8,103 nt of DNA from an uncultured Parasphingopyxis sp. (GTDB lineage Bacteria > Pseudomonadota > Alphaproteobacteria > Sphingomonadales > Sphingomonadaceae): assembly GCA_905479515.1 (NCBI GenBank), contig CAJQMX010000213.1, positions 1 to 8,103 on the forward strand, in the 5' to 3' direction. The notes beneath the pieces were generated by a model. It was not told where the DNA came from. It searched no databases and saw only the letters and a program-made list of their open reading frames with translations. Positions within the stretch are counted from its first letter, which is position 1. Each line of letters starts with the position of its first letter. Shown here in pieces: positions 1 to 5,670 of this stretch. Both the position numbers and the translations under genes were made by a program.

Positions 1-2126
1 CCCGCAAAGGCAATCGACGCTTGATCGGTCAAATTTCGTCCGATCAATGCCAGTTCCCAGCCGTCATCCACGTCACCGATGGCAATTCGGGCATCCAGTT
101 TCACAAAGCCGTCCTGCCGTGCGAGAGGATCCGCGGTGAAATCTTGAATCGAGTCAGTCTGGAACCGTCCGGTAAGATTACCGGTGAAAACGAGGTTGGA
201 GCCGATGTCCGCTGTGACATTCCCGGTAAGAGAGCCGGAAAATTCAGGGCTATAGATCAGGCGCGCGCCTGTCAGATCGCATGATCCTGGGGCGGAGCCG
301 TTCGGTGTCTGGCCGGTGTAACATGGACCCGCCGTGTAAGTTTCATAATTGGCCTCAGGCACCCAAGCCATGTTTCCGGAAATCGAAAAGTTGGGTGAAA
401 GTTCGAACGCCCCATCCAATTCTATTCCATAGGTTGTGGCATCGCCGGCATTTCCGGTGAAGAACGGAGCACTCAAACCATCTGGCGAGGGCAAGGCCAC
501 CGAAACCTGCAAATTGCTATACTGGGTATGATAGGCAGCAATATTGAGATAGCCGCGCCCGGGAAAGGCCATATGCGTTCCGACCTCAAACGACTCTGAT
601 CGCTCCGCATTGAACTGGAATGAAAACGGCACGGCATTTGAAATGGCTCCCTGGAAGCCGCCGCCCTTGGAACCACGGTTAAAGCTGCCATAGATCATGA
701 TATCATCGGTGATATCATATTGGATGGCAGCACCGGGATCCCAAAGCCCCTCACTTAAACTGTCCGTGAATGCAGCGACGACATTTCCCTGACGTTCCGG
801 CAGGTAGGCTGCGGGACCTTGGAATCGCGTATAGGCGGCTTCTTTGGTTTCATGGGTAAACCGCAGATTGCCAACCACCCGGAATTGGTCCGTGAAATTC
901 AGGGCTGCCTGCCCATAGATCGAGAAAAGTTCGCTCTGCTGATCAAAAATGCGATATGTGCTCGCTGGCGGCACAAACAAAATGCCGGTCGTTCGCTCCT
1001 CGTAGAGGTCGGCGACCTGATAAAGGCCCCCAATGGCAAACTCGAATGTCTCTCCCGTCGGCGATAGCAGCCGGACTTCCTGCGACATCTGTTCATAGTC
1101 AATGTCGAAATCGGCTGTGGCCAGATCGGCGAAATAGAAATCGGCATCCTCGCGCGTCTCGTTGCGGAATGCCGAATATCCGGTGATCGAAACGAAAGTG
1201 TAATCGCCAAATTCAACGGATGCCTCAAGCACCGCATTGTCCGTCGTGAGATTATCATATTCGTCCGAAAAATTTAGGCGCGATTCCTTTTGGTAGTCGA
1301 ACGGCAATCCCCCCGCGACGGTTCGAACCTGAACGGGAACCCCGTCACCATTGACGTCCGCATGTTCAAACTTTGCGAACAGGGTAACCGGGCCTGCCTC
1401 GGCAAGCATTGAAATGCGACCGATAATCTCCCGCCGCCCGGGCTCATCCTGTTCTGTCAGAGTATTGAAAATATAGCCGTCAACATCGGAATACCGCCCA
1501 GCAACGCGAAATGAGACATTCGGCGAAACGGGAATGTCCATGGCACCGCTCACTGTGGGTCCGCCTTGAGACAGGTTGTAATCGGCCGTGACATAGCCGC
1601 CGAAATCCGTACCTGGACGTGCCGTGTAGATATTCACCGCGCCAGCACTGGTGTTTTTGCCGACAAGAGCGCCTTGCGGCCCCCTTAAAACTTCAATGCG
1701 ATCCACATCGAAAAACGGTGCGGCAAATTGCCGCGAACTGCCGCCATAAATACCATCCACGAAAGTGACGACGGATTGCTCCAGCGAAGGGCTACCTGGG
1801 CCCGAGCCGATACCGCGCATCGCGATGATGTGTGCGCCGGGGGTTTTAGCAATTGTCAGGTTTGGAATAGTCGGTGCCAGCTCCTCAAAGCTGTCGAGGC
1901 CCTGACCCTGGAGATCATCGCCCTGCAATACGACCATAGAGATCGGAACATCCTGCAGTTCCTGAGCTCGCAATTGTGCCGTTACGATAATTGGGGCGTT
2001 TGCCCTGTCAGAATTTGTTGCCTGTTGTTCGGCATCTTGCGCCAGAGCGGGCTGCGACATCGCGGCCAATGCCACTACGGACGCCCCTGCAAACCATGAA
2101 TGCGATATCAATCGATTGTTCAACAT
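1..2126 (-). CDS. TonB-dependent outer-membrane receptor (3' end beyond the window)
   Basis: A frame of 708 codons runs without a stop from an ATG at 2126 to the left edge, so the C-terminus is missing. It begins with a Sec signal peptide whose predicted cleavage follows PALA (residue 29). A TonB-box-like stretch APIIVTAQ (44-51) follows, then a plug domain (about 58-170) with the family motifs VDGIYGG, DRIEVLRGPQGALVGKNTSAGAVNI and IAMRGIG. The rest is beta-barrel with alternating aromatic residues, ending at the edge in WELALIGRNLTDQ, which is usual close to the C-terminus of this family. Two cysteines (602 and 616) sit in a predicted external loop. GGGGAG at 2134-2139 is a ribosome site 7 bases from the ATG. 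The family imports siderophores, cobalamin or, in sphingomonads, many organic substrates using TonB/ExbBD energy. The substrate cannot be read from sequence; the divergent reductase suggests an organic compound rather than iron, which is inference. Confidence 0.96.
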   Translation of the reverse strand, partial: MLNNRLISHSWFAGASVVALAAMSQPALAQDAEQQATNSDRANAPIIVTAQLRAQELQDVPISMVVLQGDDLQGQGLDSFEELAPTIPNLTIAKTPGAHIIAMRGIGSGPGSPSLEQSVVTFVDGIYGGSSRQFAAPFFDVDRIEVLRGPQGALVGKNTSAGAVNIYTARPGTDFGGYVTADYNLSQGGPTVSGAMDIPVSPNVSFRVAGRYSDVDGYIFNTLTEQDEPGRREIIGRISMLAEAGPVTLFAKFEHADVNGDGVPVQVRTVAGGLPFDYQKESRLNFSDEYDNLTTDNAVLEASVEFGDYTFVSITGYSAFRNETREDADFYFADLATADFDIDYEQMSQEVRLLSPTGETFEFAIGGLYQVADLYEERTTGILFVPPASTYRIFDQQSELFSIYGQAALNFTDQFRVVGNLRFTHETKEAAYTRFQGPAAYLPERQGNVVAAFTDSLSEGLWDPGAAIQYDITDDIMIYGSFNRGSKGGGFQGAISNAVPFSFQFNAERSESFEVGTHMAFPGRGYLNIAAYHTQYSNLQVSVALPSPDGLSAPFFTGNAGDATTYGIELDGAFELSPNFSISGNMAWVPEANYETYTAGPCYTGQTPNGSAPGSCDLTGARLIYSPEFSGSLTGNVTADIGSNLVFTGNLTGRFQTDSIQDFTADPLARQDGFVKLDARIAIGDVDDGWELALIGRNLTDQASIAFA

Positions 2127-2253
2127 AACCCATCTCCCCGAACTAATTTTTGTTTCTCCAAGATTTACTCCGCGAGAAATTAATGTCAAGCTTGTTGACA
2201 TATAAAAGCAGCATATTGCGTCTGAGACACACAGGCCGGGAGGATTCCAATCA
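2127..2253. promoter_or_regulatory. Divergent promoter region between receptor and reductase
   Basis: This 127-base AT-rich gap must hold the promoters of both divergent genes. On the minus strand, TTGACA (2189 down to 2184) is followed after 16 bases by TAAATC (2167 down to 2162), a plausible promoter for the receptor. On the plus strand a second TTGACA (2195-2200) points toward the reductase, but no convincing -10 box lies 16-18 bases further on. The two TTGACA copies are the arms of the inverted repeat described separately. A regulator bound there could therefore block both promoters at once. The promoter calls are inference from motif and spacing. Confidence 0.5.
2183..2201. promoter_or_regulatory. 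Inverted-repeat operator candidate, copy 1
   Basis: ATGTCAA and TTGACAT form a perfect 7-base inverted repeat around the 5-base spacer GCTTG. The arm centres are about one helical turn apart, as expected for a dimeric helix-turn-helix repressor. The core GTCAAG-N4-TTGACAT (2185-2201) recurs at 3396-3412 with the same spacing. Each arm reads as a -35-like TTGACA on one strand, which fits a bidirectional control site but also means part of the likeness could come from promoter elements. No regulator gene for it is visible nearby. Confidence 0.6.
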
Positions 2254-3264
2254 ATGCGAGCCTTAATCAGTGATCATCCGGGAGGTCCCGACACGCTGGT
2301 CTTCCGAGACATTCCACAACCAGTCCCCGCCCCCGGAGAAGTACGGATCCGAGTAGAAAGCTGCGGCATCAATTTTCCGGATACGCTCGTCATCGACGAC
2401 AAATATCAGGCAAAGCCGCCCCGCCCCTTTTCACCCGGCGGGGAAGTCGCCGGAACAGTGGATGGGTTGGGGGAAGGCGTAACCGGCCTTTCACTTGGGG
2501 ACCACGTGGCGGCACTCACCTATCTAGGCGGGCTCGCAGAAAAAATATGCACCGATCACAACAATGTTCGCCTGATCCCGGAGGGAATCGCCGGAGCGGA
2601 TGCCGCAATCCTGATGTCCACCTATGCAACGGCTTTTCACGCGCTGATCGATCGCGGCATGCTGAAAACTGAAGACACGGTGCTGGTTCTGGGTGCGGCC
2701 GGAGGAACCGGGTCGGCCGCAGTCCAGATCGCCAAAGCATTTGGATGCCGCGTCGTCGCGGCGGTTTCTTCCGCACCCAAGGCCGAGCAAGCACAGAAGG
2801 ATGGGGCAGATGACATCGTCCAATATCCCCCGGGCCTTCTTTCAAGTTCAGAGGCAATAACGGTTGGCCGTGAGCTGAAGAAAGTGATCGGCGGAAATGG
2901 CGCGGATATCGTGTTCGACCCGGTCGGTGGAGCGCTGGCCGAGTCAGCTTTGCGCGCCACGGCGTGGCAGGGCCGCTATCTGGTGGTAGGATTTGCTGCA
3001 GGCATTCCCGCAACGCCTTGGAATTTGGTGCTGCTGAAAGGATGCTCGATCATTGGCGTGCTCATGAACGAATTCGCGCGCCGCAGCCCCGAAACCGCAG
3101 CGGCCAACATAAAGCGGCTGTTCGACCTTCACCAAAGCGGGAAGCTGGCACCGGCGATCTCAGCTTATTATAGTTTCGATAATGCGCGGGAAGCCCTGGC
3201 AGCTGTCCACAACAGGCAAGCGATCGGTAAACTGGTTGTGAGGATCAATGACCGAACGAAGTGA
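2254..3264 (+). CDS. Zinc-free MDR-family NADPH:quinone oxidoreductase-like enzyme
   Basis: This 336-residue protein has the usual length for the quinone oxidoreductase (QOR) branch of the medium-chain dehydrogenase/reductase superfamily. The N-terminal GroES-like domain (about 1-120) carries PAPGEVRIRVESCGINFPD and PGGEVAGTVDGLG. The central Rossmann domain has the nucleotide-binding motif AAGGTG (148-153) followed by SAAVQIAKAFG, and later the family motifs DIVFDPVGG (218-226) and GRYLVVGFAAG. The zinc-binding Cys/His pattern of alcohol dehydrogenases is missing, so a metal-free NAD(P)H-dependent reduction of a quinone, enone or enoyl thioester is likely. The enzyme should be cytoplasmic. 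GGGAGGA at 2238-2244 lies 9 bases before the ATG and supports this start. Its gene is divergent from the receptor across a palindromic operator candidate, suggesting shared induction. Some relatives are acyl-CoA-linked enoyl reductases, so the exact substrate is open. Confidence 0.9.
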   Translation: MRALISDHPGGPDTLVFRDIPQPVPAPGEVRIRVESCGINFPDTLVIDDKYQAKPPRPFSPGGEVAGTVDGLGEGVTGLSLGDHVAALTYLGGLAEKICTDHNNVRLIPEGIAGADAAILMSTYATAFHALIDRGMLKTEDTVLVLGAAGGTGSAAVQIAKAFGCRVVAAVSSAPKAEQAQKDGADDIVQYPPGLLSSSEAITVGRELKKVIGGNGADIVFDPVGGALAESALRATAWQGRYLVVGFAAGIPATPWNLVLLKGCSIIGVLMNEFARRSPETAAANIKRLFDLHQSGKLAPAISAYYSFDNAREALAAVHNRQAIGKLVVRINDRTK

Positions 3265-3355
3265 CACTGACCTGCATATATTCGAACCGGCATCATGGGG
3301 TAGCAGCAAGTGGAAACGACCATTTCTGCTCTCGCCGAGGCTACCAAGGCCTTAA
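3248..3355 (+). CDS. Possible 35-residue small ORF or gene remnant
   Basis: An ATG at 3248 inside the last codons of the reductase gene, in another frame, opens a 35-codon reading frame ending in TAA at 3353-3355. The predicted peptide starts MTERSDTDLHIFEPASWG and has a basic, proline-rich tail (SPRLPRP). AGGA at 3241-3244 precedes the ATG by only 3 bases, short for an efficient ribosome site. I recognise no family. It could be a translationally coupled small protein, the decayed 5' end of a once longer gene, or chance. It is listed because nothing else explains the first half of this gap. Confidence 0.2.
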   Translation: MTERSDTDLHIFEPASWGSSKWKRPFLLSPRLPRP

Positions 3356-3395
3356 GCAGGCTGTACCTCGCTACGGCCTAGAGATTAGATTATTA

Positions 3396-3412
3396 GTCAA
3401 GTATATTGACAT
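3396..3412. promoter_or_regulatory. Inverted-repeat operator candidate, copy 2
   Basis: GTCAA and TTGAC form a 5-base inverted repeat around GTATA. The 17-base string GTCAAG-TATA-TTGACAT matches copy 1 (2185-2201) at 14 of 17 positions, with differences only in the central four bases. Conserved arms with a free centre are what a dimeric repressor site shows. It lies about 60 bases before the first gene of the cytochrome cluster. Confidence 0.6.
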
Positions 3413-3457
3413 TTATTTGGGGGCTGGCTAGCCACCTGATACCGGAGGGGTCTAAAC

Positions 3458-3465
3458 GAGGGGAG
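3458..3465 (+). promoter_or_regulatory. Ribosome binding site that decides the start at 3474
   Basis: GAGGGGAG lies 8 bases before the GTG at 3474. The alternative in-frame GTG at 3465 overlaps this element and would have to use GGAGGGG at 3444-3450, 14 bases away. Spacing therefore favours 3474. Confidence 0.6.
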
Positions 3466-3473
3466 TGCAGCTA

Positions 3474-3998
3474 GTGCTGGAATCAATAAGAATATTTCTC
3501 AGTACACATTATCCTATTTTGAAATTCGTCCATCTCACCGCAGTAATGGTTTGGGTCTGGAGCACTTCCGTCGCCTATGCCTATTATCTGGTGCCGGTTT
3601 TCAAAGCCTGGCGGCGCAATCCGGAAGACGCTGAAGTTATCGCTTTGCGGAACTGGGTTATGGAACGCTTCGACCATGGGGTGATATACGAGCACATCGC
3701 GTTTCCCATCGTGCTGATTACCGGCCCACTGCTCTATTGGGCTGGTGGTTTCGACACGAGTGTCGATTGGCTGATGCTGAAGCTGTTAATCGTGATCGGC
3801 CTGTTTCTTCCTGTAGAGATTGTTGACTATCACCTCTCCCATTTCGGCGGTGCAAAACACAAATTCAGGGGGAACGACGACTGGCAAGGCTATGAAGTCT
3901 CGGTGCACCGGCACTGGTGGTTTTTGTTGGTCACCAGCCCGCTGGTTATGATCGGCGGATTATTTGTCCTTTTCCTCGCCATTGTTAAGCCATTCTAG
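3474..3998 (+). CDS. Four-helix His-rich membrane protein, resembling DUF2269/CopD/HemJ-type proteins
   Basis: From the GTG at 3474 the protein has 174 residues (177 from the less likely GTG at 3465). Four hydrophobic helices are seen at about 15-42, 70-92, 98-118 and 148-171. Histidines lie at helix ends or inside helices: H20 (KFVHLTAVMVW), H68 and H74 (DHGVIYEHIAFP), H120 and H123 (DYHLSHFGG), H145 and H147 (VHRHWW). The layout, with His in helix 1 followed by W and a LKLL motif in helix 3, recalls small heme-linked membrane proteins such as HemJ, CopD and DUF2269 members. I infer possible heme b binding or electron transfer; no family is certain. It is the first of three closely spaced genes ending in a cytochrome c, and the next gene's ribosome site overlaps its stop codon. 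This context favours a redox role in the inner membrane. Confidence 0.88.
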   Translation: MLESIRIFLSTHYPILKFVHLTAVMVWVWSTSVAYAYYLVPVFKAWRRNPEDAEVIALRNWVMERFDHGVIYEHIAFPIVLITGPLLYWAGGFDTSVDWLMLKLLIVIGLFLPVEIVDYHLSHFGGAKHKFRGNDDWQGYEVSVHRHWWFLLVTSPLVMIGGLFVLFLAIVKPF

Positions 3999-4007
3999 GA
4001 GCTGATC

Positions 4008-4376
4008 GTGACTGACAAAAAAAGCGAAACAAACATCGCGCCGAAAGCTGAGAATGTGTCGTCTGATAATGGCTCTGTCGCCCATATGGGCACGTTCTCG
4101 GGCACGCCTGCGCTGTACCGGAAATTGGCCATCTTTGGCAGCATCGGTGTGCATCTGTATCTGTTCGTCGGCTTCTATTTGCTGAAGAATTTCCTGGCTG
4201 GCGAACCCTGGCCGACAAATGCGGTGCCAATCGTTGCCGGGCTGATCTCGACACTATTGTTCACCTTTTTCTCCTATCGCTGGATCATGCGACTGGACGC
4301 GCGCTATGGTCGCGGTAGCGGGTGGGATCTTGTTTCGACGACCGTTAAATTGCCCTGGCAAAAAACGAAAACCTGA
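4008..4376 (+). CDS. Small two-helix membrane protein of unknown family
   Basis: The protein has 122 residues and starts with GTG at 4008; AGGAG at 3997-4001, overlapping the TAG stop of the previous gene, gives a 6-base spacing. A hydrophilic N-terminal part of about 38 residues has no signal-peptide character. Two membrane helices follow at about 41-61 and 73-92, joined by a short loop (GEPWPTNAVP), then a basic C-terminal tail. H49 lies inside the first helix (SIGVHLYLF). I do not recognise the family. Tight coupling to the four-helix protein and to the cytochrome suggests an accessory or anchoring subunit of a membrane redox complex. Both termini are likely cytoplasmic by the positive-inside rule, since the RWIMRLDARYGRG segment directly follows helix 2. 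Confidence 0.82.
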   Translation: MTDKKSETNIAPKAENVSSDNGSVAHMGTFSGTPALYRKLAIFGSIGVHLYLFVGFYLLKNFLAGEPWPTNAVPIVAGLISTLLFTFFSYRWIMRLDARYGRGSGWDLVSTTVKLPWQKTKT

Positions 4377-4411
4377 AAATTGGCAACTTACACTGTGCGA
4401 GAGGGAAATCC

Positions 4412-4870
4412 GTGAAACATGCGATACACCTGATAGCCGGCTGCAGCATTTTGGTCGCAGCCTGTTCGCAAACACCTTCGAGCGAAGGCAATGAGACCGC
4501 AGCAGACACGCCTGATGAGGCGAGCGCGCAAACCGCCGATCCGGAAGTCGCGCTCGTCAGTTTGACCGGCAATGCAGAGGCTGGCGAACGTGTATTCATG
4601 CGCTGCCAGCAATGCCACACACTGGAAGCTGGCATCAATCGGACAGGCCCTTCCCTGCACGGCATCGTCGGCCGCCCTGCAGCTTCGGTAACCGGTTTCA
4701 ATTACAGCCCGGCCATGACAAGTTCAGGCCTGACCTGGGATCCGGACACGCTGTTCAGATATCTTGAGAATCCGCGATCGACCGTGCCCGGCTCACGCAT
4801 GATATTCGCAGGAATTGCTGATCCCCAACAACGCGCAGACCTGATCGCCTATCTGGAAACGCGGGATTAG
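4412..4870 (+). CDS. Class I c-type cytochrome, lipoprotein
   Basis: This 152-residue protein starts with GTG at 4412 after GAGGGA (4401-4406, spacing 5). The N-terminus is a lipoprotein signal ending in the lipobox VAAC, with C18 the predicted lipidated residue. A low-complexity acidic linker (about 20-48) follows, then a mono-heme cytochrome c domain of roughly 100 residues. The heme site is CQQCH (65-69), with H69 as axial ligand. GPSLHGIVGR (79-88) is the usual segment after it, and M130 in PGSRMIFAGI is the likely second axial ligand, as in c2/c550-type cytochromes. It should be anchored on the periplasmic face of a membrane and carry electrons between partners there. It is the last gene of the cluster beginning at 3474, so electrons may pass between the membrane proteins and this heme, which is inference. 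Confidence 0.95.
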   Translation: MKHAIHLIAGCSILVAACSQTPSSEGNETAADTPDEASAQTADPEVALVSLTGNAEAGERVFMRCQQCHTLEAGINRTGPSLHGIVGRPAASVTGFNYSPAMTSSGLTWDPDTLFRYLENPRSTVPGSRMIFAGIADPQQRADLIAYLETRD

Positions 4871-4955
4871 CAAAAACGACGCGCGGCCGAACTATGCCGC
4901 AGAAATTCTGCATCCTTGAAAGCAAGTCGGGTACGGTATGTATTGCCGCCATGCC

Positions 4956-4988
4956 CATTGCGTGGGTGGTTTCGCCACCCGCGCAATG
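4956..4988. terminator. Strong hairpin without T-tract after the cytochrome gene
   Basis: Arms 4956-4969 and 4975-4988 pair over 14 positions around the loop TTTCG, with a single T-G wobble and otherwise perfect complementarity (outer arm CATTGCG, inner arm GGGTGG). It lies 85 bases after the cytochrome stop and 55 bases before the tetR-type start. Neither side has a run of T, so it is not a standard intrinsic terminator. It may stall or protect the 3' end of the cytochrome transcript or insulate the two operons. A dispersed repeat element is an alternative. Confidence 0.5.
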
Positions 4989-5001
4989 ACGTAAGCAGCG
5001 C

Positions 5002-5029
5002 TTTACATATCCATAAATTGGCGTATGTT
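5002..5029 (+). promoter_or_regulatory. Promoter candidate for the efflux operon
   Basis: TTTACA (5002-5007) and TATGTT (5024-5029) are separated by 16 bases and match the sigma-70 consensus at 5 and 4 of 6 positions. Transcription would start only a few bases before the ATG at 5044, giving a very short or nearly leaderless 5' end. This fits the absence of a clear ribosome site there. The -10 box runs into the palindrome at 5028-5041. Confidence 0.5.
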
Positions 5030-5041
5030 CGTTCGAACGAA
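5028..5041. promoter_or_regulatory. Perfect 14-base palindrome, likely operator of the TetR regulator
   Basis: TTCGTTCGAACGAA is its own reverse complement over all 14 bases. It overlaps the end of the predicted -10 box and stops two bases before the start codon of the tetR-type gene. Self-repression through such a site is the common arrangement in the TetR family. A bound dimer would cover the promoter and the start of transcription. Confidence 0.7.
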
Positions 5042-5043
5042 TT

Positions 5044-5670
5044 ATGGCTCAGCGACTCCTTCTCCAAACCGCCATTGATCAGTTTGGCACATCCGGCTTC
5101 GATGGCGCGAGCACGCGGGCCATTGCGTCTGCGTCGGGAACCGCAATGTCGTCGATCACCTATCATTATGGCGGCAAGAAAGGCCTGTATCTCGCCGCAG
5201 CGGATCATATTGCGCAAAGCCTGAACGAGCATATGGGCCCCATTCTCGCCAGCGCGCGGGAACGGGCAAATGCGTCGTGCCCCGATACGGTTGAAGCGCT
5301 GCTCATGATCCTCGATGGATTGGCGATGATGATGCTGAGCCCTGCGTCGGAGCCCTGGGCGCGTTTCATCATTCGCGAGCAGCAACAGCCGACCGAAGCA
5401 TTTGAGCGGCTTTATCTTGGCGCGATGCGTGACGTAACCGAAACGCTGGTCGTGCTGGTAAAAGGCGCGCTGCCCCATCTCGACGATTTCGATGCGCGGG
5501 CGACTTCGATTTTTCTGCTGGGCCATGCGCTAACGCTTCGTGCAGGCCGGGCGGTGGTGCACCGTGTCCTTGGCCATGAGACGCTCGACGATGATATCTG
5601 CCAACAACTTCGCAAACGGCTGCGGTCTCATGCACTGAGCATATTAACCGAAGAGGAAGCGTCATCATGA
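5044..5670 (+). CDS. TetR-family repressor, CecR (YbiH)-like
   Basis: The protein has 208 residues. The N-terminal DNA-binding domain spans about 1-50, with helix-turn-helix residues TRAIASASGTAMSSITYHYGG (24-44) and the usual KKGLY continuation. The C-terminal ligand domain contains WARFIIREQQQPTEAFERLY (105-124), like the CecR/YbiH group with a DUF1956-type C-terminus. An in-frame TAA at 5014-5016 and no intervening ATG fix the start at 5044. The stop overlaps the next ATG by 4 bases, so regulator and pump are translated together. In E. coli the CecR regulator heads the ybhGFSR pump operon and affects sensitivity to cefoperazone and chloramphenicol (from memory of the literature). Here it probably represses its own operon through the palindrome just upstream until a small molecule releases it. 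The ligand is unknown. Confidence 0.93.
   Translation: MAQRLLLQTAIDQFGTSGFDGASTRAIASASGTAMSSITYHYGGKKGLYLAAADHIAQSLNEHMGPILASARERANASCPDTVEALLMILDGLAMMMLSPASEPWARFIIREQQQPTEAFERLYLGAMRDVTETLVVLVKGALPHLDDFDARATSIFLLGHALTLRAGRAVVHRVLGHETLDDDICQQLRKRLRSHALSILTEEEASS

Larger units (their letters stand above)
3265..3473 (+). promoter_or_regulatory. Intergenic leader of the cytochrome cluster
   Basis: This 209-base gap separates the reductase from the cytochrome cluster. Its first half may hold the end of a 35-codon ORF and shows no clear terminator: CGAGG (3336-3340) and CCTCG (3366-3370) could pair, but over a 25-base loop. The second half turns AT-rich around 3385-3420 and holds operator copy 2 with an embedded TTGACA (3406-3411). 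At 17-base spacing the -10 position (3429-3434, TAGCCA) is a poor match. The ribosome sites of the next gene close the region. The operator suggests a separate promoter here rather than simple read-through from the reductase. Confidence 0.45.

Noticed and set aside
1728..2099. A 123-codon plus-strand open frame inside the receptor gene
   Set aside because: It is antisense to the signal peptide and plug domain of the receptor, and shows no domain of its own.
2187..2194. CAAGCTTG palindrome as the true operator core
   Set aside because: It is not kept in the second copy at 3396-3412, whereas the outer GTCAA/TTGAC arms are.
2195..2223. Sigma-70 promoter for the reductase using TTGACA at 2195-2200
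   Set aside because: The base string at the proper -10 distance (GCGTCT) does not match, and CATATT at 2212-2217 is only 11 bases away, so only the -35-like half is seen.
2516..3013. A 165-codon minus-strand open frame inside the reductase gene
   Set aside because: Arg/Pro-rich shadow translation of a well-supported oxidoreductase frame.
3336..3370. Terminator hairpin after the reductase (CGAGG and CCTCG)
   Set aside because: Five pairs over a 25-base loop and no T-tract; not stronger than chance.
3465..3473. GTG at 3465 as start of the four-helix protein
   Set aside because: It overlaps the best ribosome site (3458-3465); the GTG at 3474 has an 8-base spacing and loses only three residues.
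4867..5526. A 219-codon minus-strand open frame opposite the tetR-type gene
   Set aside because: It lies over a clear TetR-family gene in the other direction, its composition is Arg/His-rich and without recognisable domain, and it spans the hairpin and promoter region.
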